Assembly: GCF_000350085.1 (NCBI RefSeq)
Contig: NZ_CAUM01000007.1
Location: 1-42,412 of the forward strand
Reading direction: 5' to 3'
Length of the DNA: 42,412 bases
From: Mesorhizobium metallidurans STM 2683
GTDB lineage: Bacteria; Pseudomonadota; Alphaproteobacteria; Rhizobiales; Rhizobiaceae
In this document: positions 8,544 through 17,829 of the stretch, piece after piece
How positions within the stretch are numbered: position 1 is the stretch's first letter
How the letters are laid out: each line of letters opens with the position of its first letter
The notes under the pieces: model-generated
Told to the model about the DNA's origin: nothing
The model's input: the letters and a program-made list of their open reading frames with translations, nothing else
The model's database searches: none
Made by a program: the position numbers and the translations under genes

Positions 8544-9461
8544 TCACGACCTCTTCAGCTTGGGGTCGAAGGCGTCGCGCAGGCCGTCGCCGATCAGGTT
8601 GATGGCCAGCACCGTGATCAGGATGGCAAGGCCGGGGAAGGTCACCACCCAGGGCGCGCGCAGGATGAACTCGCGGGCCGAGGCCAGCATTGTGCCCCAT
8701 TCGGGCGTCGGCGGCTGCGCGCCAACGCCAAGGAAGCCGAGCGCCGCGGCCTCGAGGATGGCGTTGGAGAAGGACAGCGTCGCCTGGACGATCAGCGGCG
8801 CCACGCAATTCGGCAGGATCGTCACCAGCATCAACCTGATGTGGCCGGCGCCGGCGACCTTGGCGGAGACCACATATTCGCGGTTCTTTTCGGCCATCAC
8901 CGCCGCACGGGTGAGTCGGGCGAAATGCGGCTGCAGCACCAGCGCGATCGCCAGCATGGCGTTGAACAGGCCAGGCCCGAGGATCGCCACAAGCACCAGC
9001 GCGAGCAGCAGCGACGGGAAGGCAAGGATGATGTCCATGACACGCATGATCAGCGTATCGACCCAGCCGCGGAAATAGCCGGCGAGCACGCCGAGGATGA
9101 TGCCGCTGGTCAGCGAGAAGACGACGACCACCAGGCCGATGAACAGCGAGAAGCGCGCACCGAAAATCAGCCGCGAAAGCATGTCGCGGCCGACGGCATC
9201 GGTGCCGAGCAGGAACATCGATTTGCCGCCCTCCTGCCAGGCCGGCGGCGCCAGCAGCGCGTCGCGAAACTGCTCGTCGGGCGAATGCGGCGCGACCAGC
9301 GGCGCGAAGATCGCTACCAGCACAAGCAAAGCGAACACGACAAGGCCGATGACGGCGCCGGTGTTCATCGAATAATAGTGCCAGAATTCAGTAAAGGCGC
9401 GTTGCCGGCCGCCGGGCTGAACGGAGGCAGCAGTGGCTTCGGCCGCGGACTGGTCGGTCAT
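8544..9461 (-). CDS. peptide ABC transporter permease (DppC/OppC type)
   Basis: This 305-residue inner-membrane protein has an N-terminal cytoplasmic stretch, a first membrane segment near residues 35-55, then the HSPDEQF and FLLGTDAVGRDMLSRLIFGAR motifs characteristic of DppC. The C-terminal BPD_transp_1 domain carries the EAAALGFLGVGAQPPTPEWG loop that contacts the ATPases. It starts one base after the stop of the partner permease and forms the heterodimeric channel with it. Substrate is inferred to be peptides, though nickel and glycoside importers share this architecture. Confidence 0.94.
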   Translation of the reverse strand: MTDQSAAEATAASVQPGGRQRAFTEFWHYYSMNTGAVIGLVVFALLVLVAIFAPLVAPHSPDEQFRDALLAPPAWQEGGKSMFLLGTDAVGRDMLSRLIFGARFSLFIGLVVVVFSLTSGIILGVLAGYFRGWVDTLIMRVMDIILAFPSLLLALVLVAILGPGLFNAMLAIALVLQPHFARLTRAAVMAEKNREYVVSAKVAGAGHIRLMLVTILPNCVAPLIVQATLSFSNAILEAAALGFLGVGAQPPTPEWGTMLASAREFILRAPWVVTFPGLAILITVLAINLIGDGLRDAFDPKLKRS

Positions 9462-9462
9462 C

Positions 9463-10470
9463 TCACTGCACCCGGATGCGTGGGTTGATGACGGCGTAGA
9501 GCACGTCGACGATCAGGTTCACCGCCATGACGATCAGCGCGATGATCAGCAGCCCGCTCTGGACGACGACGTAGTCGCGCTTGCCGATCGCGTCGATCAT
9601 CCATTTGCCGATGCCGGGCCAGGAAAAGATCGTCTCGGTGAGGATGGCGCCCGCCATCAGCGTGCCGACCTGCAGGCCGATGGTGGTGACGACCGGGATC
9701 AGCGCGTTGCGAAAGGCGTGCAGCCCGATGACACGGCGCGGCGCCAGGCCCTTGGCGCGCGCGGTGCGGACATAATCCTCGCCCAGCACCTCCAGCATCG
9801 CCGAGCGCGTCTGGCGCGCTATGACGGCGAGCGGAATCGTCGCCAGCACGATGGCGGGCAGGATCAGATGACTGGCAGCGGACCTGAAAGCGCCGCTCTT
9901 GCCGGAGATCAGGCTGTCAATCAGCATGAAACCCGTGGTCGGCTTGAAGAAATACTGCAGGCCGATGCGGCCGGAGACCGGCGTCCAGCCGAGATAGCCG
10001 GAAAAGAAGATGATGAGCAGCAGGCCCCACCAGAAGATCGGCATGGAGTAGCCGGTCAGCGCCACGCCCATCGTCGCCTGGTCGAACCAGGATCCGCGCT
10101 TGATCGCGGCAAAGATGCCGGCGGGAATGCCGAGGAGGACAGCGATGATCAATGCGATCGTCGCCAGTTCCAGCGTTGCCGGAAACAGCGCCTGGAACTC
10201 GCCGAGCACCGGCCGCTTGGTGGCGATCGATATGCCGAAGTCGCCGGTCAGGACCCTGCCGATATATTCGAGATATTGGATGACATAGGGCCGGTTGTAA
10301 CCAAATTGCTCGATAAGCTGCGCGTAACGCTCGGGGCTGACGCCGCGCTCGCCGGCCAGAGCGAGGATCGGGTCGCCCGGCAGCAGCCGAACGAAAGCAA
10401 ACGCCGCCAGCGATATGCCGAACACGGTCGGAACGATCAGGGCGAGCTTATGGAGGAGATAGCGGAGCAT
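9463..10470 (-). CDS. peptide ABC transporter permease (DppB/OppB type)
   Basis: This 335-residue membrane protein opens with MLRYLLHKLALIVPTVFGIS, the standard DppB first membrane segment. It contains LLPGDPILALAGERG and the conserved RTARAKGLAPRRVIGLHAFR loop before TIGLQVGTLMAGAILTETIFSWPGIG. Length and motif order are typical. It follows the binding-protein gene after 59 bases that contain a strong hairpin, and precedes the DppC-type gene by one base. Both facts indicate a single transcript with internal adjustment of protein levels. Confidence 0.94.
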   Translation of the reverse strand: MLRYLLHKLALIVPTVFGISLAAFAFVRLLPGDPILALAGERGVSPERYAQLIEQFGYNRPYVIQYLEYIGRVLTGDFGISIATKRPVLGEFQALFPATLELATIALIIAVLLGIPAGIFAAIKRGSWFDQATMGVALTGYSMPIFWWGLLLIIFFSGYLGWTPVSGRIGLQYFFKPTTGFMLIDSLISGKSGAFRSAASHLILPAIVLATIPLAVIARQTRSAMLEVLGEDYVRTARAKGLAPRRVIGLHAFRNALIPVVTTIGLQVGTLMAGAILTETIFSWPGIGKWMIDAIGKRDYVVVQSGLLIIALIVMAVNLIVDVLYAVINPRIRVQ

Positions 10471-10484
10471 CTTACTTCATAGAA

Positions 10485-10512
10485 CGGCGGCGCTGGAAGT
10501 CCAGCGCCGCCG
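10485..10512 (-). promoter_or_regulatory. GC-rich stem-loop between binding-protein and permease genes
   Basis: Twelve bases at 10485-10496 pair perfectly with 10501-10512 around a 4-base loop. The hairpin lies just after the binding-protein stop (10530) and before the permease start (10470) on the minus strand. No T-run follows, so mRNA stabilisation or partial termination that favours binding-protein synthesis is more likely than a full stop. Confidence 0.65.
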
Positions 10513-10529
10513 CCCAATTTCTCGTGGAC

Positions 10530-12122
10530 TTATTCGGTGACGTCGACGCCGTCAAACCGATGAATGCCGAGCGGGTCCATGACGTAGCCCGAAACCTTCT
10601 TGTTCATCGGCATGAAGACCTTGGAATGGGCGATGGTCAGCCACGGGGCCTCACGCTTGAACACGACCTGAGCTTCCTCGTAGATCTTGGTGCGTTCGGC
10701 AACGTCCGTGGTGGCCTTGCCCTTCTTGAGCAGGTCCTCGAACTCCTTGTTGCACCAGATCGCGTAGTTGGACTGGCCGATGGCGTCGCAGCCGAGCAGG
10801 AACAGGAAGTTGTCCGGATCGCCATTGTCGCCGGTCCAGCCGAGCTGGAAGGCGCCGTCACGGTCCTTCTGCTTGCCGCGCTCGCGATACTCGGTCCATT
10901 CGTAGCTGACGATCTCGGCCTTGACACCGACGGCGGCGTAGTCGGCCTGGATCATTTCAGCCACGCGCTGGGCGTTCGGGTTGTACGGACGGCTGACGGG
11001 CATTGCCCAGATCTTCATCGACAGATCCTTGACGCCCGCGTCGGCCAGCATCTTCTTGGCCGCTTCGGGATCATAGGGATCGTCCTTGATGTCCTTGTTG
11101 TAGGACCACATGGTCGGCGGGATCGGGTTGACGGCCGGCTGGCCGGCGCCCTGATAGACCGCGTCGATGATCGCCTTCTTGTTGACCGCCATGTTGAGGG
11201 CCTTGCGGACCTCGACCTTGTCGAAGGGCGGCACCGTGGTGTTGTAGGCGAGGTAGCCGATGTTGAGGCCTTCCTGCTCGTCGACCTTGAGGTTCGTGTC
11301 AGCCTGCAGGCCGGCAATGTCGGCCGGCGCCGGGTACGACATGATATCGCACTCGCCTGCCTTCAGCTTTTGCGCGCGCACGGCCGGATCGGTCGTGATG
11401 GCGAAGATCAGATCGTCGATCTTCTGGCGGCCGCCATAGTAGCCGTCCCATGCCGCATAGCGGATGACGGCGTCGACCTGATAGTCGACGAACTGGAACG
11501 GACCGGTACCGATCGGCTTCTGCGTGAACTGCTGCCTGGTGCCGGCCTTGTCGAGCTGGTCGGCATACTCCTTGGAGACGATCGAGGCGAAATCCATGCC
11601 GAGGTCGGGCAGGAAGGCGACTTCAGGCTTGTTCAGCACGAATTTCACCGTCAGGTCGTCGACCTTGACGATTTCCTTCAGGAGATCCGGGAAGCCCATG
11701 CCGGTGAAATACTCCCAGCCGGTGCCTTCCAGATAGCTGTACCACGGGTTTTCCTTCTTCCACTGCCGTTCGAAGGAGAAGATCACGTCGTCGGCATTGA
11801 GGTCGCGCGTCGGCGTGAAATAGTCGGTGGTCTGGAACTTCACGCCGGGCCGAAGCTTGAACGTGTATTCGAGACCATCGTCGGAAACCGTCCAGCTCTC
11901 GGCGAGGCCGGGCGAGATGGTGGTCTTGCCGTGATCGAACTCGACCAGACGCGAATAGATGGTGCGTGACGATGCGTCGAAATCGTTGCCACCGCTCCAT
12001 GGCGACGGGTCGAAACCGGCCGGCGACGCCTCCGAGCAATAGACCAGCTGCTTGGCGTTAGCCATGCCGCCGATGACGCTTGCGGCCAGCAACGCGGCCG
12101 CAAAAGTCAGTTTCTTTTTCAT
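10530..12122 (-). CDS. ABC transporter substrate-binding protein, peptide (DppA/OppA, family 5)
   Basis: This 530-residue periplasmic protein begins MKKKLTFAAALLAASVIGGMANA, a clear signal peptide cleaved near residue 23. It continues with YCSEASPAGFDPSPWSGGNDFDAS, the DppA-like opening. The family-5 hallmarks follow, including a TFKLRPGVKFQTTDYFTPTRDLNADDVIFSFER segment and a late GWTGDNGDPDNFLFLLGCDA segment. That C-terminal region and the YCSEASPAGFDP start resemble E. coli DppA, so dipeptides are a reasonable guess. ATG at 12122 follows GGGAGTG; the longer frame has no signal peptide. It is the first gene of a five-gene importer operon. Confidence 0.94.
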   Translation of the reverse strand: MKKKLTFAAALLAASVIGGMANAKQLVYCSEASPAGFDPSPWSGGNDFDASSRTIYSRLVEFDHGKTTISPGLAESWTVSDDGLEYTFKLRPGVKFQTTDYFTPTRDLNADDVIFSFERQWKKENPWYSYLEGTGWEYFTGMGFPDLLKEIVKVDDLTVKFVLNKPEVAFLPDLGMDFASIVSKEYADQLDKAGTRQQFTQKPIGTGPFQFVDYQVDAVIRYAAWDGYYGGRQKIDDLIFAITTDPAVRAQKLKAGECDIMSYPAPADIAGLQADTNLKVDEQEGLNIGYLAYNTTVPPFDKVEVRKALNMAVNKKAIIDAVYQGAGQPAVNPIPPTMWSYNKDIKDDPYDPEAAKKMLADAGVKDLSMKIWAMPVSRPYNPNAQRVAEMIQADYAAVGVKAEIVSYEWTEYRERGKQKDRDGAFQLGWTGDNGDPDNFLFLLGCDAIGQSNYAIWCNKEFEDLLKKGKATTDVAERTKIYEEAQVVFKREAPWLTIAHSKVFMPMNKKVSGYVMDPLGIHRFDGVDVTE

Positions 12123-12591
12123 TGAGCACTCCCTGATGTTCTGCCAAGCCCCTCTATCAGGCTCGCGAAGCGCGCATATAAGCACCGTTTCTCCAGCTTT
12201 GGAACTCCCTGTTTGCCTAACCCACCGTAAGCAGAAAATAATTCTTGGATTTTGCCCAATTTCAGAAAAAAATAGCAAAACCTGCTAATCACGCTATTAT
12301 TAACGACCGCATTTTTTTATTGATCGCCGATCTCGCGGATACAATAACCCACAGACTTCGCGTTCGCCGTCAGCATGACGGGGAGCGGCTTCCCAAGGCG
12401 TTGTCGCCGAAATATTTGACGGCAAATCTTTCCTGCCTTGCCGCAGGGGCAAGACTTGCACGGCCGCCGATAGTCGCCATACATAGATGGCACATCGGAT
12501 TTCTTGGGAATCCGCAATGCCGCTCTGTCATCCGGGAGGCGACGCGGCATGAAGCAAGTAGAGACAACAAGAAGAACGACGAGGGAGGCAG
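12123..12591. other. intergenic region between divergent dppA-type and fadD genes
   Basis: This stretch of 469 bases holds no convincing gene. The part at about 12228-12330 is much more AT-rich than the window and should carry promoters for the peptide importer (leftward) and the acyl-CoA synthetase (rightward). I could not fix -35/-10 hexamers with confidence. A 6-base hairpin, CCGTCA and TGACGG, lies at 12367-12381. GGGAGG just before 12592 is the ribosome-binding site of the synthetase. Confidence 0.5.
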
Positions 12592-14544
12592 ATGGCAAAA
12601 TCCGCAAAGACGCCAACTCCGGCGAAGGCCAAAGCCGGAGCAAAACAGGTCGCAGGCGCGGACAAGCCAAAGGCGCCACCTGCCAAAGCCGTTGCCGCCA
12701 CGAAGAAGACTGCCAAAACAGCCGCAAAGCCCGCCGCGAAAGGTGTGGCCAAGGCTGCGGCTGGAAAAACCGCGCCGGCGGCGGCGAAGCCCGTTACCAC
12801 CAAACAAGCGGCAGCAACAAAACCGGCGCCGGTCAAGAGATTGCCGAAGGCGTTGACCGCGCTCGCCGCCGGACTGCCGGAAAAGCCATGGCTCAAAAAC
12901 TATCCGAAAACCGTTCCAGCCGAGATCGGCCCGCTGCCCCATAAATCGATCGGCGACTTTCTTGTCGCCGCCTGCAAGCAGTTTGCCGGCCAGCCGGCCT
13001 TCATCTGCATGGGCAAGGCCATCACCTATGCCGAGCTCGAACGGCAATCGGCAGCCTTCGGCGCCTATCTGCAGTCGACGGGATTGCAGAAGGGCGCACG
13101 CGTGGCGCTGATGATGCCGAACGTACTGCAATATCCGGTGGCGATGATGGCGGTGCTGCGGGCGGGCTATGTCGTGGTCAACGTCAACCCCCTCTACACG
13201 CCACGCGAACTGGAGCATCAGCTCAAGGATTCCGGCGCGCAGGCTATCGTCATTCTCGAGAATTTCGCCAACACCTTGCAAGCGGTGATCGCCAGGACGG
13301 CGGTCAAGCATGTGGTGGTCGCTTCGATGGGCGACATGCTTGGCGGCCTGAAAGGGACGATCGTCAATTTTGTCGTACGCCGGGTGAAGAAGATGGTGCC
13401 GGCATGGTCGCTGCCCGGCCATGTCAAGTTCAATGCCGCATTAAAGGCTGGCGCCGGTACAAGCTTCAAGCCCGCCAAGGCCTCGGCCGACGACGTCGCC
13501 TTCCTGCAATATACAGGCGGCACCACCGGCATCTCGAAGGGCGCGACACTGCTGCACAGCAATGTGCTGGCCAATGTCGCGCAGAATGCGCTCTGGATCG
13601 AGGACGCCTACGCGATCAAGCCGAAACCGGCGCATCTCAACCTTGTCTGCGCACTGCCGCTGTATCACATCTTCGCGCTGACGGTGAACGCGCTGATGGG
13701 CATGCAAATGGGTGGCCAGAACATTCTCATCCCCAACCCGCGCGACATTCCCGGCTTCGTCAAGGAGCTGCAGAAATACCCGGTCCATATCTTTCCGGGC
13801 CTCAACACGCTGTTCAATGCGCTGCTCAACAATGAGGATTTCCGCAAGCTTGACTTCAAGCCGCTGATCCTGACGCTGGGCGGCGGCATGGCAGTGCAGA
13901 AAGGGGTTGCGGAGCGCTGGAAGGCGCTGACCGGCTGCCCGGTCACTGAGGGCTACGGACTTTCGGAGACCTCGCCGGTGGCCACCGCCAACAAATTCAG
14001 CGACGGCAATTTCACCGGCACAATCGGCCTGCCGCTGCCCTCGACCGAGATTGCCATCCGCGACGACGACGGCAACAATATGCCGCTCGGCGAAGTCGGC
14101 GAGATCTGCATTCGCGGACCGCAAGTGATGGCCGGTTACTGGAACCGGTCGGACGAGACCGCCAAGGTGATGACCAAGGACGGTTTCTTCAAATCGGGCG
14201 ACATGGGCTTCATGAACGAGGGCGGCTACACCAAGATCGTCGACCGCAAGAAGGACATGATCCTGGTGTCCGGCTTCAACGTCTATCCGAACGAGCTTGA
14301 GGAGGTCGTGGCTATGCACCCCGGCGTGCTCGAAGTGGCCGCGATCGGCGTGCCGGACGAGCATTCAGGCGAAGCGCCGAAGCTGTTCGTGGTCAAGAAG
14401 GATCCAGCGCTTACCGCCGAAGCACTGACCGCCTATTGCCGCGAGAACCTGACCGGCTACAAGCGGCCCAAATATATCGAGTTCCGCACCGAACTGCCGA
14501 AGACGCCGGTGGGCAAGATTTTGCGGCGGGCGTTGCGGGGATAG
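12592..14544 (+). CDS. fadD: long-chain fatty acid-CoA ligase with Lys/Ala/Pro-rich N-terminal tail
   Basis: This 650-residue AMP-forming synthetase activates fatty acids to acyl-CoA. The nucleotide-binding motif YTGGTTGISKGA starts at Y307. GYGLSETSPV and the hinge region SGDMGFMNEGGYTKIVDRKKDMILVSG follow, and the C-terminal catalytic lysine lies in KTPVGKILRR. Residues 86 to the end match FadD. Residues 1-82 are an added tail with 19 lysines and one acidic residue, rich in alanine and proline like histone H1 tails. The ATG at 12592 has a good GGGAGG site. A TTG at 12841 could start a tail-less form, but only weak ribosome-binding sequence precedes it. A methyltransferase gene follows closely. 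Confidence 0.93.
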   Translation: MAKSAKTPTPAKAKAGAKQVAGADKPKAPPAKAVAATKKTAKTAAKPAAKGVAKAAAGKTAPAAAKPVTTKQAAATKPAPVKRLPKALTALAAGLPEKPWLKNYPKTVPAEIGPLPHKSIGDFLVAACKQFAGQPAFICMGKAITYAELERQSAAFGAYLQSTGLQKGARVALMMPNVLQYPVAMMAVLRAGYVVVNVNPLYTPRELEHQLKDSGAQAIVILENFANTLQAVIARTAVKHVVVASMGDMLGGLKGTIVNFVVRRVKKMVPAWSLPGHVKFNAALKAGAGTSFKPAKASADDVAFLQYTGGTTGISKGATLLHSNVLANVAQNALWIEDAYAIKPKPAHLNLVCALPLYHIFALTVNALMGMQMGGQNILIPNPRDIPGFVKELQKYPVHIFPGLNTLFNALLNNEDFRKLDFKPLILTLGGGMAVQKGVAERWKALTGCPVTEGYGLSETSPVATANKFSDGNFTGTIGLPLPSTEIAIRDDDGNNMPLGEVGEICIRGPQVMAGYWNRSDETAKVMTKDGFFKSGDMGFMNEGGYTKIVDRKKDMILVSGFNVYPNELEEVVAMHPGVLEVAAIGVPDEHSGEAPKLFVVKKDPALTAEALTAYCRENLTGYKRPKYIEFRTELPKTPVGKILRRALRG

Positions 14545-14552
14545 GCGCGATT

Positions 14553-15326
14553 TTGAACGATTGCCTTGCCGGTGGTGAAGCGGTCGACCCGCGTGCCGGC
14601 CCTGACCCGGTCGCGTTCATCAGGGCGAACATGCGCCTGATGCAGGTGCCGTCGCTTCCCGAAATCCGGCTTTACACGGCCCATCCGGGAAGCGGTCTCA
14701 GACGACTCACCGATCCGGAAGGGCTTACTAATCCGGAAGGAATCACCGGTTCGGAAGGACAGGGGTTCGAGCCGGGGCGCGAGCCGGACGAAGAAACCGA
14801 AGCTGACGAGAACGAGCCGCAGCCACCTTACTGGGCCTATGCCTGGGCCGGCGGCGCGGTGCTCGCCCGCTACATTATCGATCGGCCGCAGACGATGGCG
14901 GGTCGCCGCGTGCTCGACCTCGGCGCCGGTTCGGGCCTCGTCGGCATCGCTGCGGCAAAGGCCGGTGCCAGCGAGGTGATCGCAGCCGAGATCGATCGCA
15001 ACGGCGTTGCTGCGCTCGGTCTCAATGCAGCGGCGAACGGTGTCGCGATGACGGTGATGACGCGGGACATAACCGGCGGGTCGCCGCCGGCAGTCGATGT
15101 CGTGACCGTCGGCGATGTCTTTTATGGACAAGACGTCGCCGACCGCGTCATCCCTTTCCTCGAGCGCTGCCTTGACACCGGGATCGAGGTGCTTGTCGGT
15201 GACCCGGGCCGCGCCTACCTGCCGCGATCACGGCTGCGCCTGCTTGCCGAATACAAGGTGCCGGATTTCGGCCAGACGAAAGGCAGCGCTCTGACACCAA
15301 GCGGCGTCTTTCGTTTCGAAGGCTGA
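14553..15326 (+). CDS. class I SAM-dependent methyltransferase, Nnt1/ETFB-lysine methyltransferase-like
   Basis: The protein has the SAM-binding motif VLDLGAGSGLVGIAAAKAG, an acidic strand end AAEID and VGDVFYG. It also has YWAYAWAGGAVLARYI upstream and VLVGDPGRAYLPRSRL downstream, the pattern of bacterial METTL20-like ETF-beta lysine methyltransferases, annotated also as Nnt1. The TTG at 14553 (257 residues) keeps the family's FIRANMRL segment and lies 8 bases after the fadD stop, but its ribosome-binding site is weak. ATG at 14631 would lose that segment. An acidic insert coded by three 18-base repeats (14709-14762) lies before the core domain. ETF modification would fit beside fatty-acid oxidation, but the target is inferred. 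Confidence 0.82.
   Translation: MNDCLAGGEAVDPRAGPDPVAFIRANMRLMQVPSLPEIRLYTAHPGSGLRRLTDPEGLTNPEGITGSEGQGFEPGREPDEETEADENEPQPPYWAYAWAGGAVLARYIIDRPQTMAGRRVLDLGAGSGLVGIAAAKAGASEVIAAEIDRNGVAALGLNAAANGVAMTVMTRDITGGSPPAVDVVTVGDVFYGQDVADRVIPFLERCLDTGIEVLVGDPGRAYLPRSRLRLLAEYKVPDFGQTKGSALTPSGVFRFEG
14709..14762 (+). repeat. three imperfect 18-bp tandem repeats inside the methyltransferase gene
   Basis: Units start at 14709, 14727 and 14745, each containing TCCGGAAGG or TTCGGAAGG. They encode T-x-P/S-E-G-x three times (TDPEGL, TNPEGI, TGSEGQ). The frame is kept, and an acidic, disordered-looking stretch continues to about 14820. Confidence 0.75.
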
Positions 15327-15352
15327 TAAGGCGCAGGCATCTGCTGGCGAGA

Positions 15353-16075
15353 TCAAATCGTTTCCTTGACCCGCGCCGAAAGAAAATCGGGCAGATCGGC
15401 CACCGAATCCAGAATGACGTCGGCGATCAGCGACAGCGATTCGCGCGTGCCGGTGCCGGAGAGCACGCCGATCGCCAGCCCGCAGCCGCCGGCCCGCGCC
15501 ATCTCCAGATCGTGACGGTTGTCGCCGATCATGGCGATCTCCGCCGGCCTCAGGCCGGTGAGGTCGCAAAAGGCAAGGATCGCATCCGGCGCCGGTTTCG
15601 GATTGGCCACCGCGTCATAGCCATAGGCGGCGTCGAAAAGCTGTGCGACGCCCAGCGTAACCAGCGTCTTTTCCGCACCGCTGGTCGAATCGTTGGTGGC
15701 GACGCCGAGCCTGTAGGCTTTCTTGTGAAGGGCGCGAAGCGTCTCGACAATGCCGGGCAGCGCTACGGCCAATGCCGAACCCTTCATCGAGGTAATCTCG
15801 TTGAAATGCGCGACGGCGCTCATCTGGTCTTCGTCGGACAGCCGTGGAAACCACAATTCGACGACGTCGAGGTTTGAGCCGGACGCGAAGATAGAGTCGG
15901 GCTTGAAGCGCTTGGCGGCGAAATCGAAACCCGCCGCGGCGAGCAGCCTGTCGGCCTTCCAGCGATCGCCCTCGGCCGCTTCCATCGCCATGTAGTCGGC
16001 GATGCCCAGCCACGTTGCGTTGAAGTCGACAAGCGTACCATCCTTGTCGAACAAAATTCCCTTGATGTCGCCCAA
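15353..16075 (-). CDS. HAD family hydrolase, phosphoglycolate phosphatase-like
   Basis: This 240-residue soluble phosphatase has HAD motif I at its N-terminus (ILFDKDGTLVDF, nucleophile D10 and acid D12), motif II VATNDST and motif IV MIGDNRHDLEMARAGG. A helical cap lies between motifs I and II, as in Gph-type enzymes. I chose TTG at 16075 because it puts motif I at the right distance from the start and has GGAG seven bases upstream, inside the last codons of pgi. An open frame to 16270 is only overlap with pgi. Coupling to pgi is likely. The substrate is some small phosphate ester and is not identifiable. Confidence 0.86.
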   Translation of the reverse strand: MGDIKGILFDKDGTLVDFNATWLGIADYMAMEAAEGDRWKADRLLAAAGFDFAAKRFKPDSIFASGSNLDVVELWFPRLSDEDQMSAVAHFNEITSMKGSALAVALPGIVETLRALHKKAYRLGVATNDSTSGAEKTLVTLGVAQLFDAAYGYDAVANPKPAPDAILAFCDLTGLRPAEIAMIGDNRHDLEMARAGGCGLAIGVLSGTGTRESLSLIADVILDSVADLPDFLSARVKETI

Positions 16076-16079
16076 GCTT

Positions 16080-17729
16080 TTACTCCGATACACGCAAATG
16101 GTGGATATGCCCCACAAGGCCAGCCGTCGAAGCGTCCCGCTTTGCGGCACTCTCCTTGCCCTCCACGACAGGCAGCAGTCCGGTCGCCAGTTCCTTGCCG
16201 AGCTCGACGCCCCACTGGTCGAAGGAATTGATGTTGAACAGCGTGCCTTCGACGAAGACGCGGTGCTCATAAAGCGCGATCAGCCGCCCGAATGTGTGCG
16301 GATCAAGCTTCTTGTAGAGGATCGTCACCGACGGACGGTTGCCGGAGAAGACGCGATGCGGAGCGATCCTGTCGACATCGGCAGGCTTCATGCCCTTGGC
16401 CAGCATCTGCGTGCGCGCTTCCTCAAGCGTGCGGCCCTTCATGAAGGCTTCAGACTGCGCCAGGCAGTTGGCGAGCAACAGATCGTGCTGATGCTTGAGA
16501 TCGGGCTCATGGCCGATCGCCGCGGCGAGGAATTCGACGGGAATGAAATCGGTGCCCTGGTGCAGCAACTGGAAGAAGGCATGCTGGCCGTTGGTGCCGG
16601 GCTCGCCCCATACCAGCGGGCCGGTCGGCGTCGTCACCGCGCCACCGTCGAGGGTGACGCTCTTGCCGTTCGATTCCATGTCGAGTTGCTGCAGATAGGC
16701 CGGCAGCCTGGACAGCCGCTGGTCGTAGGGGATGACCGCGCGGGCGGGATATTTGCAGATCACCCGGTGCCACCAGCCGATCAGCCCCAGCAGCGCCGGC
16801 AGGTTCTTGCCCAGCGGCGCGGTGCGAAAATGTTCGTCCATCTCATGCGCGCCATCGAGGAAAGCGCGAAAATTCCTCGGACCGACGGCGATCATGACCG
16901 GCAGGCCGATGGCCCCCCAGACCGAATAGCGGCCGCCGACCCAGTCCCAGAAACCGAAGACGCGGTCGACCTCGATACCGAACTTGGCCACCAGATCGAG
17001 AGCGGTCGAGACGGCGGCGAAGTGCTTGCCGACGGCTTTCTTGCCGAGCGCCTTCTCTATCCATTTGCGCGCCGTCTCGGCATTGGTCATCGTTTCGACC
17101 GTGGTGAAGGTCTTCGAAGCTATGATGAACAAGGTGGTTTCGGCGGACAGGCCCTTCAGCGTGTCGTGGATGTGGGCGCCGTCGATGTTGGACACGTAGT
17201 GGGCGCGCGGCCCGTCGTGATAGGGCGCCAGCGCCAGCGTCGCCATGGCCGGGCCAAGGTCGGAGCCGCCGATGCCGATATTGACGATGTCGGTGATCTT
17301 CTTGCCGGTGGCGCCGGCCGCCTTGCCTGAACGCACGGCGTTGGCGAAGGCGCCCATGGCGTCGAGCACGGCGAGGACCTCGGTCTTCACGTCCTGCCCG
17401 TCGAGCACCACGCCCTTGCCGCTGAGGTTGCGCAGCGCCGTGTGCAGCACGGCACGGCCTTCGGTGATGTTGATCTTCTTGCCCTCGAACATCGCGGCGC
17501 GCCGGCCCTCGAGGTCCGCCGCTCCCGCCAGTTTCTCCAGCAGGTTCATGGTGCGCGCATCGACCGCGCATTTCGACCAGTCGAGCAGCAGGTCGCCGTC
17601 GGTGGCGGAGAATGTCTGGAAGCGCTTGGGATCGGCGGCGAAAGCCTCGCGCATGCTGCCGGACGCGCTCGCGCGGTGATCGCGCAACGCGGCGAGCTGT
17701 TCTTGAAAGGACGATTGATCCACTGCCAA
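16080..17729 (-). CDS. pgi: glucose-6-phosphate isomerase
   Basis: This 549-residue enzyme interconverts glucose 6-phosphate and fructose 6-phosphate. It shows [13 protein letters not shown] (about residues 150-162), the [18 protein letters not shown] active-site segment and, near the C-terminus, [18 protein letters not shown], the second family signature with its catalytic lysine. Length equals that of E. coli Pgi. The start is TTG at 17729, with CGGAG upstream; a GTG six bases later is a possible alternative. The HAD phosphatase gene begins within its last bases on the same strand. The promoter should lie in the repeat-bearing region 17730-18065. Confidence 0.96.
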   Translation of the reverse strand: MAVDQSSFQEQLAALRDHRASASGSMREAFAADPKRFQTFSATDGDLLLDWSKCAVDARTMNLLEKLAGAADLEGRRAAMFEGKKINITEGRAVLHTALRNLSGKGVVLDGQDVKTEVLAVLDAMGAFANAVRSGKAAGATGKKITDIVNIGIGGSDLGPAMATLALAPYHDGPRAHYVSNIDGAHIHDTLKGLSAETTLFIIASKTFTTVETMTNAETARKWIEKALGKKAVGKHFAAVSTALDLVAKFGIEVDRVFGFWDWVGGRYSVWGAIGLPVMIAVGPRNFRAFLDGAHEMDEHFRTAPLGKNLPALLGLIGWWHRVICKYPARAVIPYDQRLSRLPAYLQQLDMESNGKSVTLDGGAVTTPTGPLVWGEPGTNGQHAFFQLLHQGTDFIPVEFLAAAIGHEPDLKHQHDLLLANCLAQSEAFMKGRTLEEARTQMLAKGMKPADVDRIAPHRVFSGNRPSVTILYKKLDPHTFGRLIALYEHRVFVEGTLFNINSFDQWGVELGKELATGLLPVVEGKESAAKRDASTAGLVGHIHHLRVSE

Positions 17730-17829
17730 ACTCCGAGCCTTAACATGTCATCACTAATGACCGGATGTTTCCGGCGCATGTCGTCGCGCCACTGTATCGA
17801 GCCGAATTCCATTGATTTCAATGCGCGGG

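Noticed and set aside
9433..10482. 349-codon open frame on the plus strand opposite the DppB-type permease
   Set aside because: It is very polar, with no motif, and the permease motifs are clear on the minus strand.
10524..11969. 481-codon open frame on the plus strand opposite the peptide binding-protein gene
   Set aside because: It is an antisense mirror in GC-rich DNA. The minus-strand gene has a signal peptide and full family motifs, while this frame resembles no protein family.
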